From: Bacteroidota bacterium
Lineage (GTDB): Bacteria > Bacteroidota > Bacteroidia > Cytophagales > Cyclobacteriaceae
Direction of reading: 5' to 3'
Assembly: GCA_018267215.1 (NCBI GenBank)
Contig: JAFDYX010000019.1
Location: forward strand, 110,333-174,332
DNA length: 64,000 nucleotides
Shown here: piece by piece, positions 16,996-24,857 of the stretch
How the letters are laid out: each line of letters opens with the position of its first letter
How positions within the stretch are numbered: position 1 is the first letter of the stretch
Made by a program: the position numbers and the translations under genes
The notes under the pieces: model-generated
The model's database searches: none
What the model was told of the DNA's origin: nothing
The model's input: only the letters and a program-made list of their open reading frames with translations

Positions 16996-18257
16996 GCGGT
17001 GGGCAACAAAATTTTAAAAGTACTCCCTTCATTCAACTTGCTTTCTACTGTTACCTTCCCTTTAAAAGATTGAATCATGCGCTGCACATAGCTCAGGCCT
17101 AAGCCAAAACCTTTTACATCGTGCAAATTGCCGGTAGGTACGCGATAAAATTGATGGAAAATTTTCTTATGATTTTCGGCACTGATGCCAATGCCGTTGT
17201 CGCGTACTTCTACTACAAACTGATTGCCGCTGTTGCCGGTCATGATTTTCAAATGAGGAATATTTTTATTGTACTTCAGCGCATTGTCAATCAGATTAAA
17301 AATAATGTTGGTAAAATGCAGTCGGTCGGCTATGATTTGTGTTTGGTGCGCATTCAATTGCAAATCAATCGTGGCGTTTTTCTCTTGCAGGTGTACCGAG
17401 CTGTTTTGCACGGCTTCGCGAATTACTTCGTGTGCATCCAAACGCTCTTTTTTCATTACCACATTATCTTTTTCAATCTTGGCAATTTGCAGTACCCGCT
17501 CTACATGTTGCTTGAGGCGTGTGCTTTCGTTTTGGATAATGGTGGCATAGTTTAGCAGCCGGTCGGGCGTTTGCACAATGCTGGGGTCTTTCAACACTTC
17601 CGAAGAAATACCGATGGTAGAAAGAGGTGTCTTAAACTCGTGAGTCATGTTGTTGATAAAATCTTTTTGGATTTCTGACAACCGTTTTTGTCGAAGGATA
17701 ACAAACAGCGTATAAACAAAAAAGAAAATGACTACTACCAGCACGATAGAAGAGAAACCCCAAATGCCCATCTGGCTGATCAGGTTTGCTTCGATGCTGG
17801 GAAAGCGCACACTGAAATAGTAGCCATCGCTTTTTAAAGTAGGTAAGTCGGTTTGGCTTGCCGTTAATTTTTTTGAGCGGGTAGATTCGACAACGGCTCC
17901 CTTCATGCACTGTTCTTCGCAATCGTACACACCGTATTCATAGTCGGCCGTGATGTTCCTTTTTTCAAATTCGTTGGCAATCAATAAACCCAGTACGTTG
18001 GCGTTAACAGGGCCATTGACTATTACCACAAAATAATTGGTTGACATTTGTTCCACCGGAGAGTTAGTGGGCACAGTGGTTTTGTTAATTTCAAAAATAC
18101 GATTGGCCACCGCCTGTAAAGATGCATTGACATCGCGGTTGAATTGATTTTCTTTCAGGTCAAACGCCTTGCGTACCCAATAAAACTGGGTAACGGCAAT
18201 GCCCGCAATGCTAACAGCAGCCAGAATAATAATAATGCGCAGTGTGTTTCGGCTCAC
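16992..18257 (-). CDS. Sensor histidine kinase
   Basis: Two transmembrane helices bracket a periplasmic domain of about 130 residues. They are followed by the DHp helix with MTHEFKTPLSTIG (phosphorylated His) and the HATPase domain: N-box NLIDNALKYN, G1 DNGIGI, G2 FGLGLSYV. I choose the GTG at 18257 (V-S-R-N-T-L-R) rather than the ATG at 18296, because a TATCTTTG -7 box lies at 18262-18269, between the two. The transcript would then start almost at the GTG, giving a near-leaderless message. It is coupled to the response regulator downstream. Confidence 0.88.
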   Translation of the reverse strand: MSRNTLRIIIILAAVSIAGIAVTQFYWVRKAFDLKENQFNRDVNASLQAVANRIFEINKTTVPTNSPVEQMSTNYFVVIVNGPVNANVLGLLIANEFEKRNITADYEYGVYDCEEQCMKGAVVESTRSKKLTASQTDLPTLKSDGYYFSVRFPSIEANLISQMGIWGFSSIVLVVVIFFFVYTLFVILRQKRLSEIQKDFINNMTHEFKTPLSTIGISSEVLKDPSIVQTPDRLLNYATIIQNESTRLKQHVERVLQIAKIEKDNVVMKKERLDAHEVIREAVQNSSVHLQEKNATIDLQLNAHQTQIIADRLHFTNIIFNLIDNALKYNKNIPHLKIMTGNSGNQFVVEVRDNGIGISAENHKKIFHQFYRVPTGNLHDVKGFGLGLSYVQRMIQSFKGKVTVESKLNEGSTFKILLPTA

Positions 18258-18261
18258 ATTG

Positions 18262-18269
18262 CAAAGATA
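18262..18269 (-). promoter_or_regulatory. -7 box TATCTTTG of the two-component operon
   Basis: The minus strand reads TATCTTTG, an exact TAnnTTTG element, 5 bp before the GTG at 18257. It lies inside the longest open frame, which rules out the upstream ATG for transcripts from this promoter. Confidence 0.5.
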
Positions 18270-18418
18270 AGGTGTATTAAGGGTCACTTCATACAAGTGG
18301 TGGGCATTAACAAACGATTAACATTACTTAGACCGTTTTTAACAAGGAAAATGGTTTTTACCTGCGAAGTTTGTACAGTTCAACGGAACACTTTAAGTTT
18401 AACCCAAAATTCAACGAA

Positions 18419-18832
18419 ATGAAAAATTTAATTGCTATGGCAGTATTTGTTTTGGTGGCCGGAAAAGGGATTAGCCAAACAGTAACTGCACCTAAAACAG
18501 ATCAGGCTGCTTTTGCGTGGGAAGCTACCACCCACGAGTTTGGAAAAATCAAACAAGGAACTCCCGTAACGTACGAGTTTAAATTTACCAACAGCAGCAA
18601 AGTACCGTTGGTTATTACCAATGCGGCTCCGTCATGCGGATGTACTACACCCAGTTGGACACGCGAGCCGGTTATGCCGGGCGGGCAAGGGCACATTAAG
18701 GCTACCTACAATGCTGCCGCAGCCGGAATTTTTGACAAGACCATTACCGTTTCTGCCAACGTAGAAGGCGGCATGGTTACTTTGCACATCAAAGGCGAGG
18801 TGGAGCCTAATGCCAAACCGGTACAACCTTAA
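18419..18832 (+). CDS. Secreted DUF1573 protein
   Basis: A 137-residue protein from the ATG at 18419, chosen because a typical signal peptide (KNLIAMAVFVLVAGKGISQ) follows directly. The mature part is a single DUF1573 domain, an immunoglobulin-like fold common in Bacteroidota, with the family motif SCGCTTPSW and the start W-E-A-T-T-H-E-F-G. The domain's role is not established; it is found in exported proteins and may bind partners in the periplasm. A strong terminator follows. Confidence 0.88.
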   Translation: MKNLIAMAVFVLVAGKGISQTVTAPKTDQAAFAWEATTHEFGKIKQGTPVTYEFKFTNSSKVPLVITNAAPSCGCTTPSWTREPVMPGGQGHIKATYNAAAAGIFDKTITVSANVEGGMVTLHIKGEVEPNAKPVQP

Positions 18833-18857
18833 CCTGAAGAAAGCACTCAAATTAATA

Positions 18858-18881
18858 AGCCGGATTAACTCCGGCTTTTTT
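18858..18881 (+). terminator. Rho-independent terminator after the DUF1573 gene
   Basis: AGCCGGA, a TTAAC loop, TCCGGCT, then six T. Perfect 7-bp GC-rich stem. Confidence 0.85.
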
Positions 18882-18904
18882 GTTGCAGCATATTTCAGCA
18901 ACAA

Positions 18905-19645
18905 TCACAACTCTCTCACCCAAATATTTCGGTAGCTTACCGGGTTGCCATGGTCTTGTAGTTGGATAGAAGCCTTGCCGTGAGCGCGATAAACAGGCAA
19001 ACCTTTAAACTCTGTGCCTCCTTGAATTTGAGTGTGGTTTTGTACCAGCACACCATTTTGCAAAACCGTAACATAAGCGGGTATAATCACGCGGCCATTT
19101 TCGCTGAATCGCGGAGCCATATAAATAACATCGTACGTTTGCCACTCGCCAGGCTTCAGGCAAGCATTCACTAAAGGAATGGATTGTTTGTAGATAGATC
19201 CGGCTTGGCCATTAGAGTAGGTAACACTCTCGTAGCTGTCGAGCACCTGAAGTTCGTAGCGTTCTTGCAAAAAAATTCCGCTGTTACCACGGCCTTGCCC
19301 TTCGCCCACTACTTCGTCCGGAGTTCTCCATTCAATGTGCAACTGCATATCACCAAAAGTTTGTTTGGTCTTGATGTCGCCTTTGCCTTTGGTAACAATC
19401 ATGGCATCATCTTTTATATCCCATTTGGCTTCGCTGTTTTGTGCTGTTGTCCATTTTGATAAATCTTTTCCATCGAAAAGTACGATGGCATCCGAGGGAG
19501 GATCGCCTATTTTTTTGGCGGGCGAAATTTTTACAGGCTTCAAATCCCACACTTCCGTTACCTTCGGGTCGAACGAACTGCGATCTGTTTGACAGAAACA
19601 ATTCAATGCCGGCAGCAGCCCCAGCAGAAAAAATATTTTTTTCAT
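18905..19645 (-). CDS. DUF1080 / 3-keto-disaccharide hydrolase-like secreted protein
   Basis: A 246-residue protein with a signal peptide (KKIFFLLGLLPALNCFCQ) and one DUF1080 beta-sandwich domain: start motif IVLFDGKDLSKW near residue 50, then NSGIFLQERYELQVLDSY and a C-terminal SIQLQDHGNPVSYRNIWVREL (motif QDHGNPVSYRNIW). Characterised members hydrolyse 3-keto-glycosides; the substrate here is unknown. Seven base pairs separate it from the mini-plug gene upstream, so they probably share a transcript. Confidence 0.87.
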   Translation of the reverse strand: MKKIFFLLGLLPALNCFCQTDRSSFDPKVTEVWDLKPVKISPAKKIGDPPSDAIVLFDGKDLSKWTTAQNSEAKWDIKDDAMIVTKGKGDIKTKQTFGDMQLHIEWRTPDEVVGEGQGRGNSGIFLQERYELQVLDSYESVTYSNGQAGSIYKQSIPLVNACLKPGEWQTYDVIYMAPRFSENGRVIIPAYVTVLQNGVLVQNHTQIQGGTEFKGLPVYRAHGKASIQLQDHGNPVSYRNIWVREL

Positions 19646-19652
19646 CTAATTT

Positions 19653-19940
19653 TTAATTTGATTTTTTGAGTGTGATTTCTACAACGCCATTTTTGCCGGC
19701 ATCTCCATATTTAGCAATAGCTTTTTCACCGTTGACAACTCCAATATTAATGATGTTGGCCGGGTCAACATTATCAATAGGGCGCACCATTTTGCCCGGC
19801 TCGGATTTGCTGGCTACCCACTCGGGCTGCGCTTGCCCATTGATGACATAGAGAGGAGGGGCAACGGTTGACTTTTGCTGTTGCGCGAAAGAGGCAGAAG
19901 CAGAAGCCACAAAGACGAGGATGAAAATTATTTTTTTCAT
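19653..19940 (-). CDS. Mini TonB-plug-like secreted protein
   Basis: A 95-residue protein with a signal peptide ending near A-S-F-A-Q. The mature 75 residues resemble the plug portion of SusC-type TonB-dependent receptors: PLYVINGQ, then INIGVVNGEKAIAKYGDAG and KNGVVEITLK. No barrel follows, and the gene ends cleanly, so this is a stand-alone domain rather than a visible truncation. Such small plug-like proteins recur in Bacteroidota; function unknown. It lies immediately upstream of the DUF1080 gene. Confidence 0.65.
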   Translation of the reverse strand: MKKIIFILVFVASASASFAQQQKSTVAPPLYVINGQAQPEWVASKSEPGKMVRPIDNVDPANIINIGVVNGEKAIAKYGDAGKNGVVEITLKKSN

Positions 19941-20021
19941 GTAGATTAAATTAAAAGCATTAGTTCGGGTTTGCTGATTACAGCATCAATTACATTTTGA
20001 AAAGATGAAGGTACAAAAAAA

Positions 20022-20807
20022 TCAATCTTCGTGGTATTGATCTATGATGTGCTGGCTGATGAGTTGATAGATCTCAGCCACGTGCGGATCATCATGCAAA
20101 AAAGCCATGTGCTTTTCTAAGGTTTCCAGGTCGCCCCGTCTGGCCGGGCCGGTTTGGGCTTCGCGCGGGCTTGTCTGTAAACATTTGTTGATGGTTTCGG
20201 TAATGAGCGGTTTCAGCCACTCGAAATCTAAATTGTTTTTTTGTGCGATGACTTCTCCCAGCGCCAGCATGTGGTTGGTAAAGTTAGAGGCGAATACGGC
20301 TGCCACGTGCAGCGCCTTCCGTTCTTCTGATGTAATCCGTTTTACCTGATGGCTGATTGCCTTTGCCAATGTGGTCAGTATTTTTTCTGTTTCACTGTTG
20401 GCGCTTTCAATAAAAATAGGGACAGATTGGAAGTCGATCTTTTTGGTTTTGCTGAAGGTTTGCAATGGATAGAACACACCAATGTCGGAAGTGGCGGCAA
20501 ACTGAAGTTCGTCTAATGGTACAGAGCCGGAAGAGTGCGCCAGCAAAGCCTTTTCAGGTAATATAATTTCGCGTGCTACTTCGCGGATGCTGTCATCGTT
20601 TACTGCGATAATAAAGACAGCGGATTGGCTGGTAGAGAAATCTAGCGTGGCTTTCACTTCCGCCTGATAGAGGCGTTCGGTCAGTAATGCCGCATGCCGG
20701 TGGTTGCGGCTGAAGATTTCCTTCACCACAAACCCGGCATTGTCCAGTGCCGGGGCGAGATGCCAGGCTACATTGCCCGACCCGATGAATGAAATGCTTT
20801 CCGGCAC
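20022..20807 (-). CDS. Rossmann-like / DUF2520 oxidoreductase-like protein
   Basis: A 261-residue protein with an N-terminal NAD(P)-binding fold (ISFIGSGNVAWHLAPAL, residues 4-20) and a helical C-terminal DUF2520 domain (ERKALHVAAVFASNFTNH, MLALGE). This combination resembles 6-phosphogluconate dehydrogenase-like and pyrroline-carboxylate reductase-like folds; no substrate is known. It follows the cysteine desulfurase gene by 10 bp on the same strand and is probably co-transcribed. Confidence 0.85.
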   Translation of the reverse strand: MPESISFIGSGNVAWHLAPALDNAGFVVKEIFSRNHRHAALLTERLYQAEVKATLDFSTSQSAVFIIAVNDDSIREVAREIILPEKALLAHSSGSVPLDELQFAATSDIGVFYPLQTFSKTKKIDFQSVPIFIESANSETEKILTTLAKAISHQVKRITSEERKALHVAAVFASNFTNHMLALGEVIAQKNNLDFEWLKPLITETINKCLQTSPREAQTGPARRGDLETLEKHMAFLHDDPHVAEIYQLISQHIIDQYHED

Positions 20808-20817
20808 TACTGCGTGT

Positions 20818-21957
20818 TTAGGCTTCTACTTTTATCAGCTCAGCAACTTTTTGCACGGTAAAATCTACTTCCTCTTTCGTGTTGTATTTGCTGAATGAAA
20901 AACGGACAGCACCTCTTTTGGAACCCGGGTAGATGGCATGGAGCACATGCGAGCCGGTGGCGGCACCGCTGGAACAGGCACTGCCACCCGAAGCGGAAAT
21001 TCCCTGTAGGTCAAGGTTGAAAAGCATCATCTCGTTTTCTTCCGACTCAGGGAAGGAGACATTTAATACGGTGTACAAACTTTTCGAAAGGTTGCCTGAG
21101 TCGCCATGAAATGAAATACCCGGAACAGCAGCTTTCAGTTTTTCGATCATATACTGTTTTACACCCGAAATGTATTTTTCGTGCTCGTCCATTTCGCGAT
21201 AGCAGATTTCTAATGCTTTGGCTAAGCCAATTATTCCATAAGTATTTTCAGTGCCGCCCCGCATGTTGCGCTCTTGCGCACCACCGTGTACCAACGGTTT
21301 TATTTTTTTGTCTTTGTTGAGGTACATAAAACCCACGCCCTTGGGGCCGTGAAACTTATGGGCGGCAGCCGTCAGACCATGTACATTCAGTTGCTTCAGG
21401 TCGTGGCGGTAGTGCCCCATCGTTTGCACAGTGTCTGAGTGGAAGTACGCATTATGGTGGCGGCATAACTCGCCCACAGTTTGTATATCGAGCAAGTTGC
21501 CTATTTCGTTATTGGCATGCATAAGCGACACCAGCGCATGAGGAAATTCTTTTAACAGATATTCGAGGTGGCTTAAGTCAACGTGCCCTTGTGCATCTAA
21601 TTTTACTAAGTGCAGATTGATCTCACCTTTTTTTTCCATCATGGCCAATGTGTGTTCTACAGCATGGTGCTCAATAGAAGATGAAATGACATGTTGTATC
21701 TGGTAGGTTTCAACAGCCCCGCGGATGATGGCATTGTCTGCTTCGGTACCTCCTGATGTAAAAATAATTTCGCCCGGTGTGCAGTGGAGCAGTTCGGCTA
21801 TCTTTTTTCTGGCCGACTCAATAGCGGCACGTACTTTCCGTCCGTGTGCATGGGTGGAGGAAGGGTTGCCAAAATCTTCCACCAAAAATGGCTTCATGGC
21901 CTCAAACACTTCGGGATCCAGCGGGGTGGTGGCGGCATTATCAAGATAGACTTTCAT
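20818..21957 (-). CDS. Cysteine desulfurase (IscS/NifS family)
   Basis: A 379-residue class V aminotransferase-fold enzyme. The N-terminus YLDNAATTPLDPEV is typical; the PLP lysine lies in AAHKFHGPKGVGF near residue 205; the catalytic cysteine lies in GSACSSG near residue 325. It mobilises sulfur from cysteine for Fe-S clusters and thio-modified tRNA. The active-site loop length suggests the IscS/NifS group I type. A TAATTTTG -7 box lies at 21976-21983. Confidence 0.92.
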   Translation of the reverse strand: MKVYLDNAATTPLDPEVFEAMKPFLVEDFGNPSSTHAHGRKVRAAIESARKKIAELLHCTPGEIIFTSGGTEADNAIIRGAVETYQIQHVISSSIEHHAVEHTLAMMEKKGEINLHLVKLDAQGHVDLSHLEYLLKEFPHALVSLMHANNEIGNLLDIQTVGELCRHHNAYFHSDTVQTMGHYRHDLKQLNVHGLTAAAHKFHGPKGVGFMYLNKDKKIKPLVHGGAQERNMRGGTENTYGIIGLAKALEICYREMDEHEKYISGVKQYMIEKLKAAVPGISFHGDSGNLSKSLYTVLNVSFPESEENEMMLFNLDLQGISASGGSACSSGAATGSHVLHAIYPGSKRGAVRFSFSKYNTKEEVDFTVQKVAELIKVEA

Positions 21958-21975
21958 AACATGAATTGATTACTG

Positions 21976-21983
21976 CAAAATTA
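21976..21983 (-). promoter_or_regulatory. -7 box TAATTTTG of the cysteine desulfurase operon
   Basis: The minus strand reads TAATTTTG 19 bp before the ATG at 21957. Confidence 0.45.
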
Positions 21984-22108
21984 AGCGACAGGATTGAATA
22001 ACCTTTTATCAAAGGGCGGCACTTTTAGAAGAAAATTCAAAAGAAGAACCTTTGAATTTTGTACAAACCTCCAATCTATGACACAGACAATGTTTCTTTC
22101 TGTAGTTC

Positions 22109-22666
22109 TCACTTTTTTATCATATAGCATAGTTCAACCATCCCGTTTTTATATGCTTTTGAGTCCTTTAAGTATAATGCTTGTTCTTGTCCTATATGGT
22201 CAAAAAATAGTAACCCGTCACCCAAAATAATTGGCAAAATACTTACTCTAATCTCATCTACTAATTTTTGTCGAATAAGGTTTTTAGTAAGATGAGAACC
22301 CCCAACAACCCATACTTTTTTGTATTTCTGTCTCAGTTGATCGTTTATAATCTCATTCAGATCACCTGAACAAAATTCAATATTTTGCCTGTCAGTTGAT
22401 AGGTTTCTATTCGTCAATACAATAGTCGGTTTGTCTCCATAAGCCCAACCATATTTTTTTGAAAGATCTAATGCAAGTTCGTATGACTTTGACCCCATTA
22501 CGTAGCAGTCTATAGTTTTTAAAAACTCTTCTGGGTCTTCACCAATCACTCCTTTATCGTATTTGTGAGAAGTTTCAAACCACGAAATGCTATTGTCTTT
22601 TTTGGCAATAAATCCATCAAGACTCGAAACCATATGTATCGTTACATTAAATTCGGTTGTTGTCAT
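22109..22666 (-). CDS. Dihydrofolate reductase / RibD C-terminal family protein
   Basis: A 185-residue protein with the RibD-C/DHFR-like fold: MVSSLDGFIA near the N-terminus, CYVMGSKSYEL, PTIVLTNRN, and the NADPH-binding segment KVWVVGGSHLTKNL, then VDEIRVSILPIILGDG. The family includes flavin-pathway reductases and many uncharacterised oxidoreductases, so the substrate is unknown. The gene looks more AT-rich than its neighbours and is separated from them by short gaps, compatible with recent acquisition. Confidence 0.83.
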   Translation of the reverse strand: MTTTEFNVTIHMVSSLDGFIAKKDNSISWFETSHKYDKGVIGEDPEEFLKTIDCYVMGSKSYELALDLSKKYGWAYGDKPTIVLTNRNLSTDRQNIEFCSGDLNEIINDQLRQKYKKVWVVGGSHLTKNLIRQKLVDEIRVSILPIILGDGLLFFDHIGQEQALYLKDSKAYKNGMVELCYMIKK

Positions 22667-22686
22667 CTCTTAATGTTTTCGGATGG

Positions 22687-24081
22687 TTAACTAGACATTA
22701 CAGCCAACATGCGGATATCGTCCATTATCCGTTTTGCCAATTCATTTGCTTTCTGCTCGTTTTGCGATTCGGCATAAATGCGGATGATCGGCTCGGTATT
22801 GCTTTTGCGCAAGTGCACCCATTCTTTATCTTGTTCAAAGTCTATTTTTACCCCGTCAACCAAGTTTATTTTTTCGTGGGCGTATTTTGCCTTTATTTTT
22901 TCCAATACTTTGTCTGCGTTGAGGTCAGGCGTCAGTTCGATTTTATTTTTTGAAATGAAATACGCAGGATAAGTTTTTCTCAGATCTGAAACTTTCATTT
23001 TCCTTTTGGCCAAGAGTGTTAAAAAAAGAGCGATGCCCATCAGCGCATCGCGGCCATAATGAAGTTCAGGGAAAATTACTCCGCCATTTCCTTCGCCCCC
23101 GATTACGGCATGGGTTTCTTTCATGGCCGTTACCACGTTCACCTCTCCTACGGCAGCGGCCGTGTATCGTCCGCCTGCCTTTTCGGTAACATCGCGCAGC
23201 GCCCGCGTAGATGATAAATTAGAAACAGTATTTCCTTTCTTGCGGCCCAACACATAATCGGCTACGGCCACCAGCGTATATTCTTCGCCAAAGGGCTTCC
23301 CGTCTTCCTGCACCAGCGCCAGCCTGTCCACATCAGGGTCAACAATAATGCCCAAATCATACTTCCCTTTTTTTACTTCACGGCAAATGGCTTTGATGTT
23401 TTCGGGCAACGGCTCTGGGTTGTGGGCAAACTTGCCGGTAGGCTCGCAGTATAATTTTTTAATAGTCTTTACACCGAGTTCTTTCAGCAGGAGAGGCACG
23501 GCAATACCTCCGGTAGAGTTTACACCATCTACTACAATTTTAAATTTTGCTTGCCGGATGGCATTCACATCTACCAGTTTATTTTTTTTAATGAGGCTGA
23601 TGTGCTTTTGAATGTAGTGATCGGCTTTTGAATAAGTTCCTAATTTTTCGATGGGCGCAAAATCAAAATCGTCTTGCCCGGCTATCGTCAGCACCAGTTC
23701 GCCATCGGTAGCAGAAATAAATTCGCCTTTTTCATTTAACAATTTCAGCGCATTCCATTGGGCAGGGTTGTGGCTGGCTGTTAAAATAATTCCACCTCCG
23801 GCTCTTTCGAGCGGCACGGCTATTTCAACGGTTGGCGTTGTAGATAAGCCCAAGTCAACCACGTGCAACCCTAGACCCGTCAGTGTGTGGCTCACCAATT
23901 GACTTACCATTTCACCGGAAACACGCGCATCGCGGCCGATGACGATTTTTTTTCCGCCCCGCCTTTTCACCCACGTGCCAAAGGCGGCAGAAAATTTTAC
24001 CACATCAACAGGAGTGAGGGCTTCGCCCGGTTTGCCTCCGATAGTTCCTCGAATGCCAGAAATAGATTTGATGAGAGTCAC
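22687..24081 (-). CDS. glmM: Phosphoglucosamine mutase-type phosphohexomutase
   Basis: About 464 residues from the GTG at 24081. Phosphohexomutase motifs: phosphoserine loop TASHNPAQWNALK, Mg-binding DPDVDRLALV, sugar loop GEGNGGVIFPE and phosphate-binding loop RKSNTEPIIRIY. GlmM makes glucosamine-1-phosphate for UDP-GlcNAc; phosphomannomutase activity cannot be excluded by eye. The longest frame begins at a TTG (24102), but that codon lies inside a TATCTTTG -7 box, so the GTG giving M-T-L-I-K-S-I-S-G-I-R-G is the better start. Confidence 0.88.
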   Translation of the reverse strand: MTLIKSISGIRGTIGGKPGEALTPVDVVKFSAAFGTWVKRRGGKKIVIGRDARVSGEMVSQLVSHTLTGLGLHVVDLGLSTTPTVEIAVPLERAGGGIILTASHNPAQWNALKLLNEKGEFISATDGELVLTIAGQDDFDFAPIEKLGTYSKADHYIQKHISLIKKNKLVDVNAIRQAKFKIVVDGVNSTGGIAVPLLLKELGVKTIKKLYCEPTGKFAHNPEPLPENIKAICREVKKGKYDLGIIVDPDVDRLALVQEDGKPFGEEYTLVAVADYVLGRKKGNTVSNLSSTRALRDVTEKAGGRYTAAAVGEVNVVTAMKETHAVIGGEGNGGVIFPELHYGRDALMGIALFLTLLAKRKMKVSDLRKTYPAYFISKNKIELTPDLNADKVLEKIKAKYAHEKINLVDGVKIDFEQDKEWVHLRKSNTEPIIRIYAESQNEQKANELAKRIMDDIRMLAVMSS

Positions 24082-24099
24082 AATATTAGTTTTAAAGCA

Positions 24100-24107
24100 C
24101 AAAGATA
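24100..24107 (-). promoter_or_regulatory. -7 box TATCTTTG of the phosphoglucosamine mutase gene
   Basis: The minus strand reads TATCTTTG, ending 18 bp before the GTG start at 24081. It overlaps and thereby excludes the upstream TTG as a start. Confidence 0.55.
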
Positions 24108-24143
24108 CCTTAATAATGGTTTATGTGAGATGGTGGCTTAAAC

Positions 24144-24174
24144 TTTGAGAAAAATATTGAGATACGTATATTTG
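24144..24174 (+). promoter_or_regulatory. Complete Bacteroidota promoter of the VapBC-like operon
   Basis: TTTG at 24144-24147, a 19-bp spacer, then TATATTTG at 24167-24174. Both elements and the spacing match the phylum's -33/-7 consensus. The expected transcript start is near 24178, about 15 nt before the antitoxin ATG. Confidence 0.75.
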
Positions 24175-24189
24175 ATTATCAATACGTAT
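24162..24189 (+). promoter_or_regulatory. Paired palindromic operator ATACGTAT x2
   Basis: Two copies of the perfect palindrome ATACGTAT (24162-24169 and 24182-24189), 20 bp centre to centre, i.e. two helical turns. The first overlaps the -7 box and the second covers the transcript start region. This is the arrangement expected for autoregulation by a ribbon-helix-helix antitoxin (inference). Confidence 0.7.
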
Positions 24190-24192
24190 GAT

Positions 24193-24432
24193 ATGAAAAC
24201 CAAACTGACTTTAACCGTTGACGAAGGCATTGTAGAAAAAGCAAAAGCGTACGCTGAAAAAAATTCCGAAAGTCTCTCATCTTCTGTAGAAAAATTTCTA
24301 AAAAACAGAACTTTAAAAAATAAAAAATACTCCGTAGTAGATGCATCCAAAGGGTTGTTGAAAGGCAAATATCCATCTATGAGCAGTAAACAAATTATAG
24401 CCCGACATTACCAAGAGAAGCATGGCCTATAA
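24193..24432 (+). CDS. Ribbon-helix-helix type antitoxin (DUF6364-like)
   Basis: A 79-residue protein from the ATG at 24193; the longer frame starting at 24145 is excluded because the promoter lies within it. The N-terminus KTKLTLTVDEGIVEKAKAYA, followed by a serine-rich turn and second helix SSSVEKFLKN, fits a ribbon-helix-helix DNA-binding fold of the DUF6364 kind. The C-terminal part (about 45-79) would wrap the toxin. It overlaps the PIN gene by 11 bp, the classic antitoxin-then-toxin order. Confidence 0.8.
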   Translation: MKTKLTLTVDEGIVEKAKAYAEKNSESLSSSVEKFLKNRTLKNKKYSVVDASKGLLKGKYPSMSSKQIIARHYQEKHGL

Positions 24433-24841
24433 AATTTTTTTAGACACCAACTTGTTTTTAGACCACCTCTTAGATCGAAATAATCATTCCTCAACCATTC
24501 TGAAAGCATGCGAGGAAAGTGTGGTAACAGGCTTTGCTTCATCAGCTTCGTTTTACACCTTAGCTTATCTCATTCGAAAAACAATCTCTACATCGGCCAC
24601 CCGAAAGCTGCTGGGCGAATACTTGCGCTTTATTTCCATACTTCCTACCCAAAAGAATACTTTGCGTATTTCGTTAGAGTCTTCCTTTAATGATTTAGAA
24701 GATGCTTTTCAGTACTTTACAGCACTGGAAGAAAAGCAAATAGATTTTTTTATCACTGCGAATTTGAAGGATTATCAAAAAGTTTCGCAACAACTTCCTG
24801 TCATAAGCCCTCAAAAATTTGTGACTGAATATTTAGTTTGA
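24422..24841 (+). CDS. PIN-domain ribonuclease toxin (VapC-like)
   Basis: A 139-residue PIN domain. Conserved acidic positions are visible: Asp8 in K-I-F-L-D-T-N, Asp14 in FLDHLLDR, and the later DLEDAFQYF and ITANLKDY segments that complete the Mg-binding pocket. PIN_3-type toxins cleave RNA, often tRNA or rRNA, when released from antitoxin. It starts within the antitoxin gene, so stoichiometry is set by coupling. The mazG start follows 16 bp after the stop, so read-through into mazG is likely. Confidence 0.85.
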   Translation: MAYKIFLDTNLFLDHLLDRNNHSSTILKACEESVVTGFASSASFYTLAYLIRKTISTSATRKLLGEYLRFISILPTQKNTLRISLESSFNDLEDAFQYFTALEEKQIDFFITANLKDYQKVSQQLPVISPQKFVTEYLV

Positions 24842-24857
24842 AAATGAAATTATTGGA

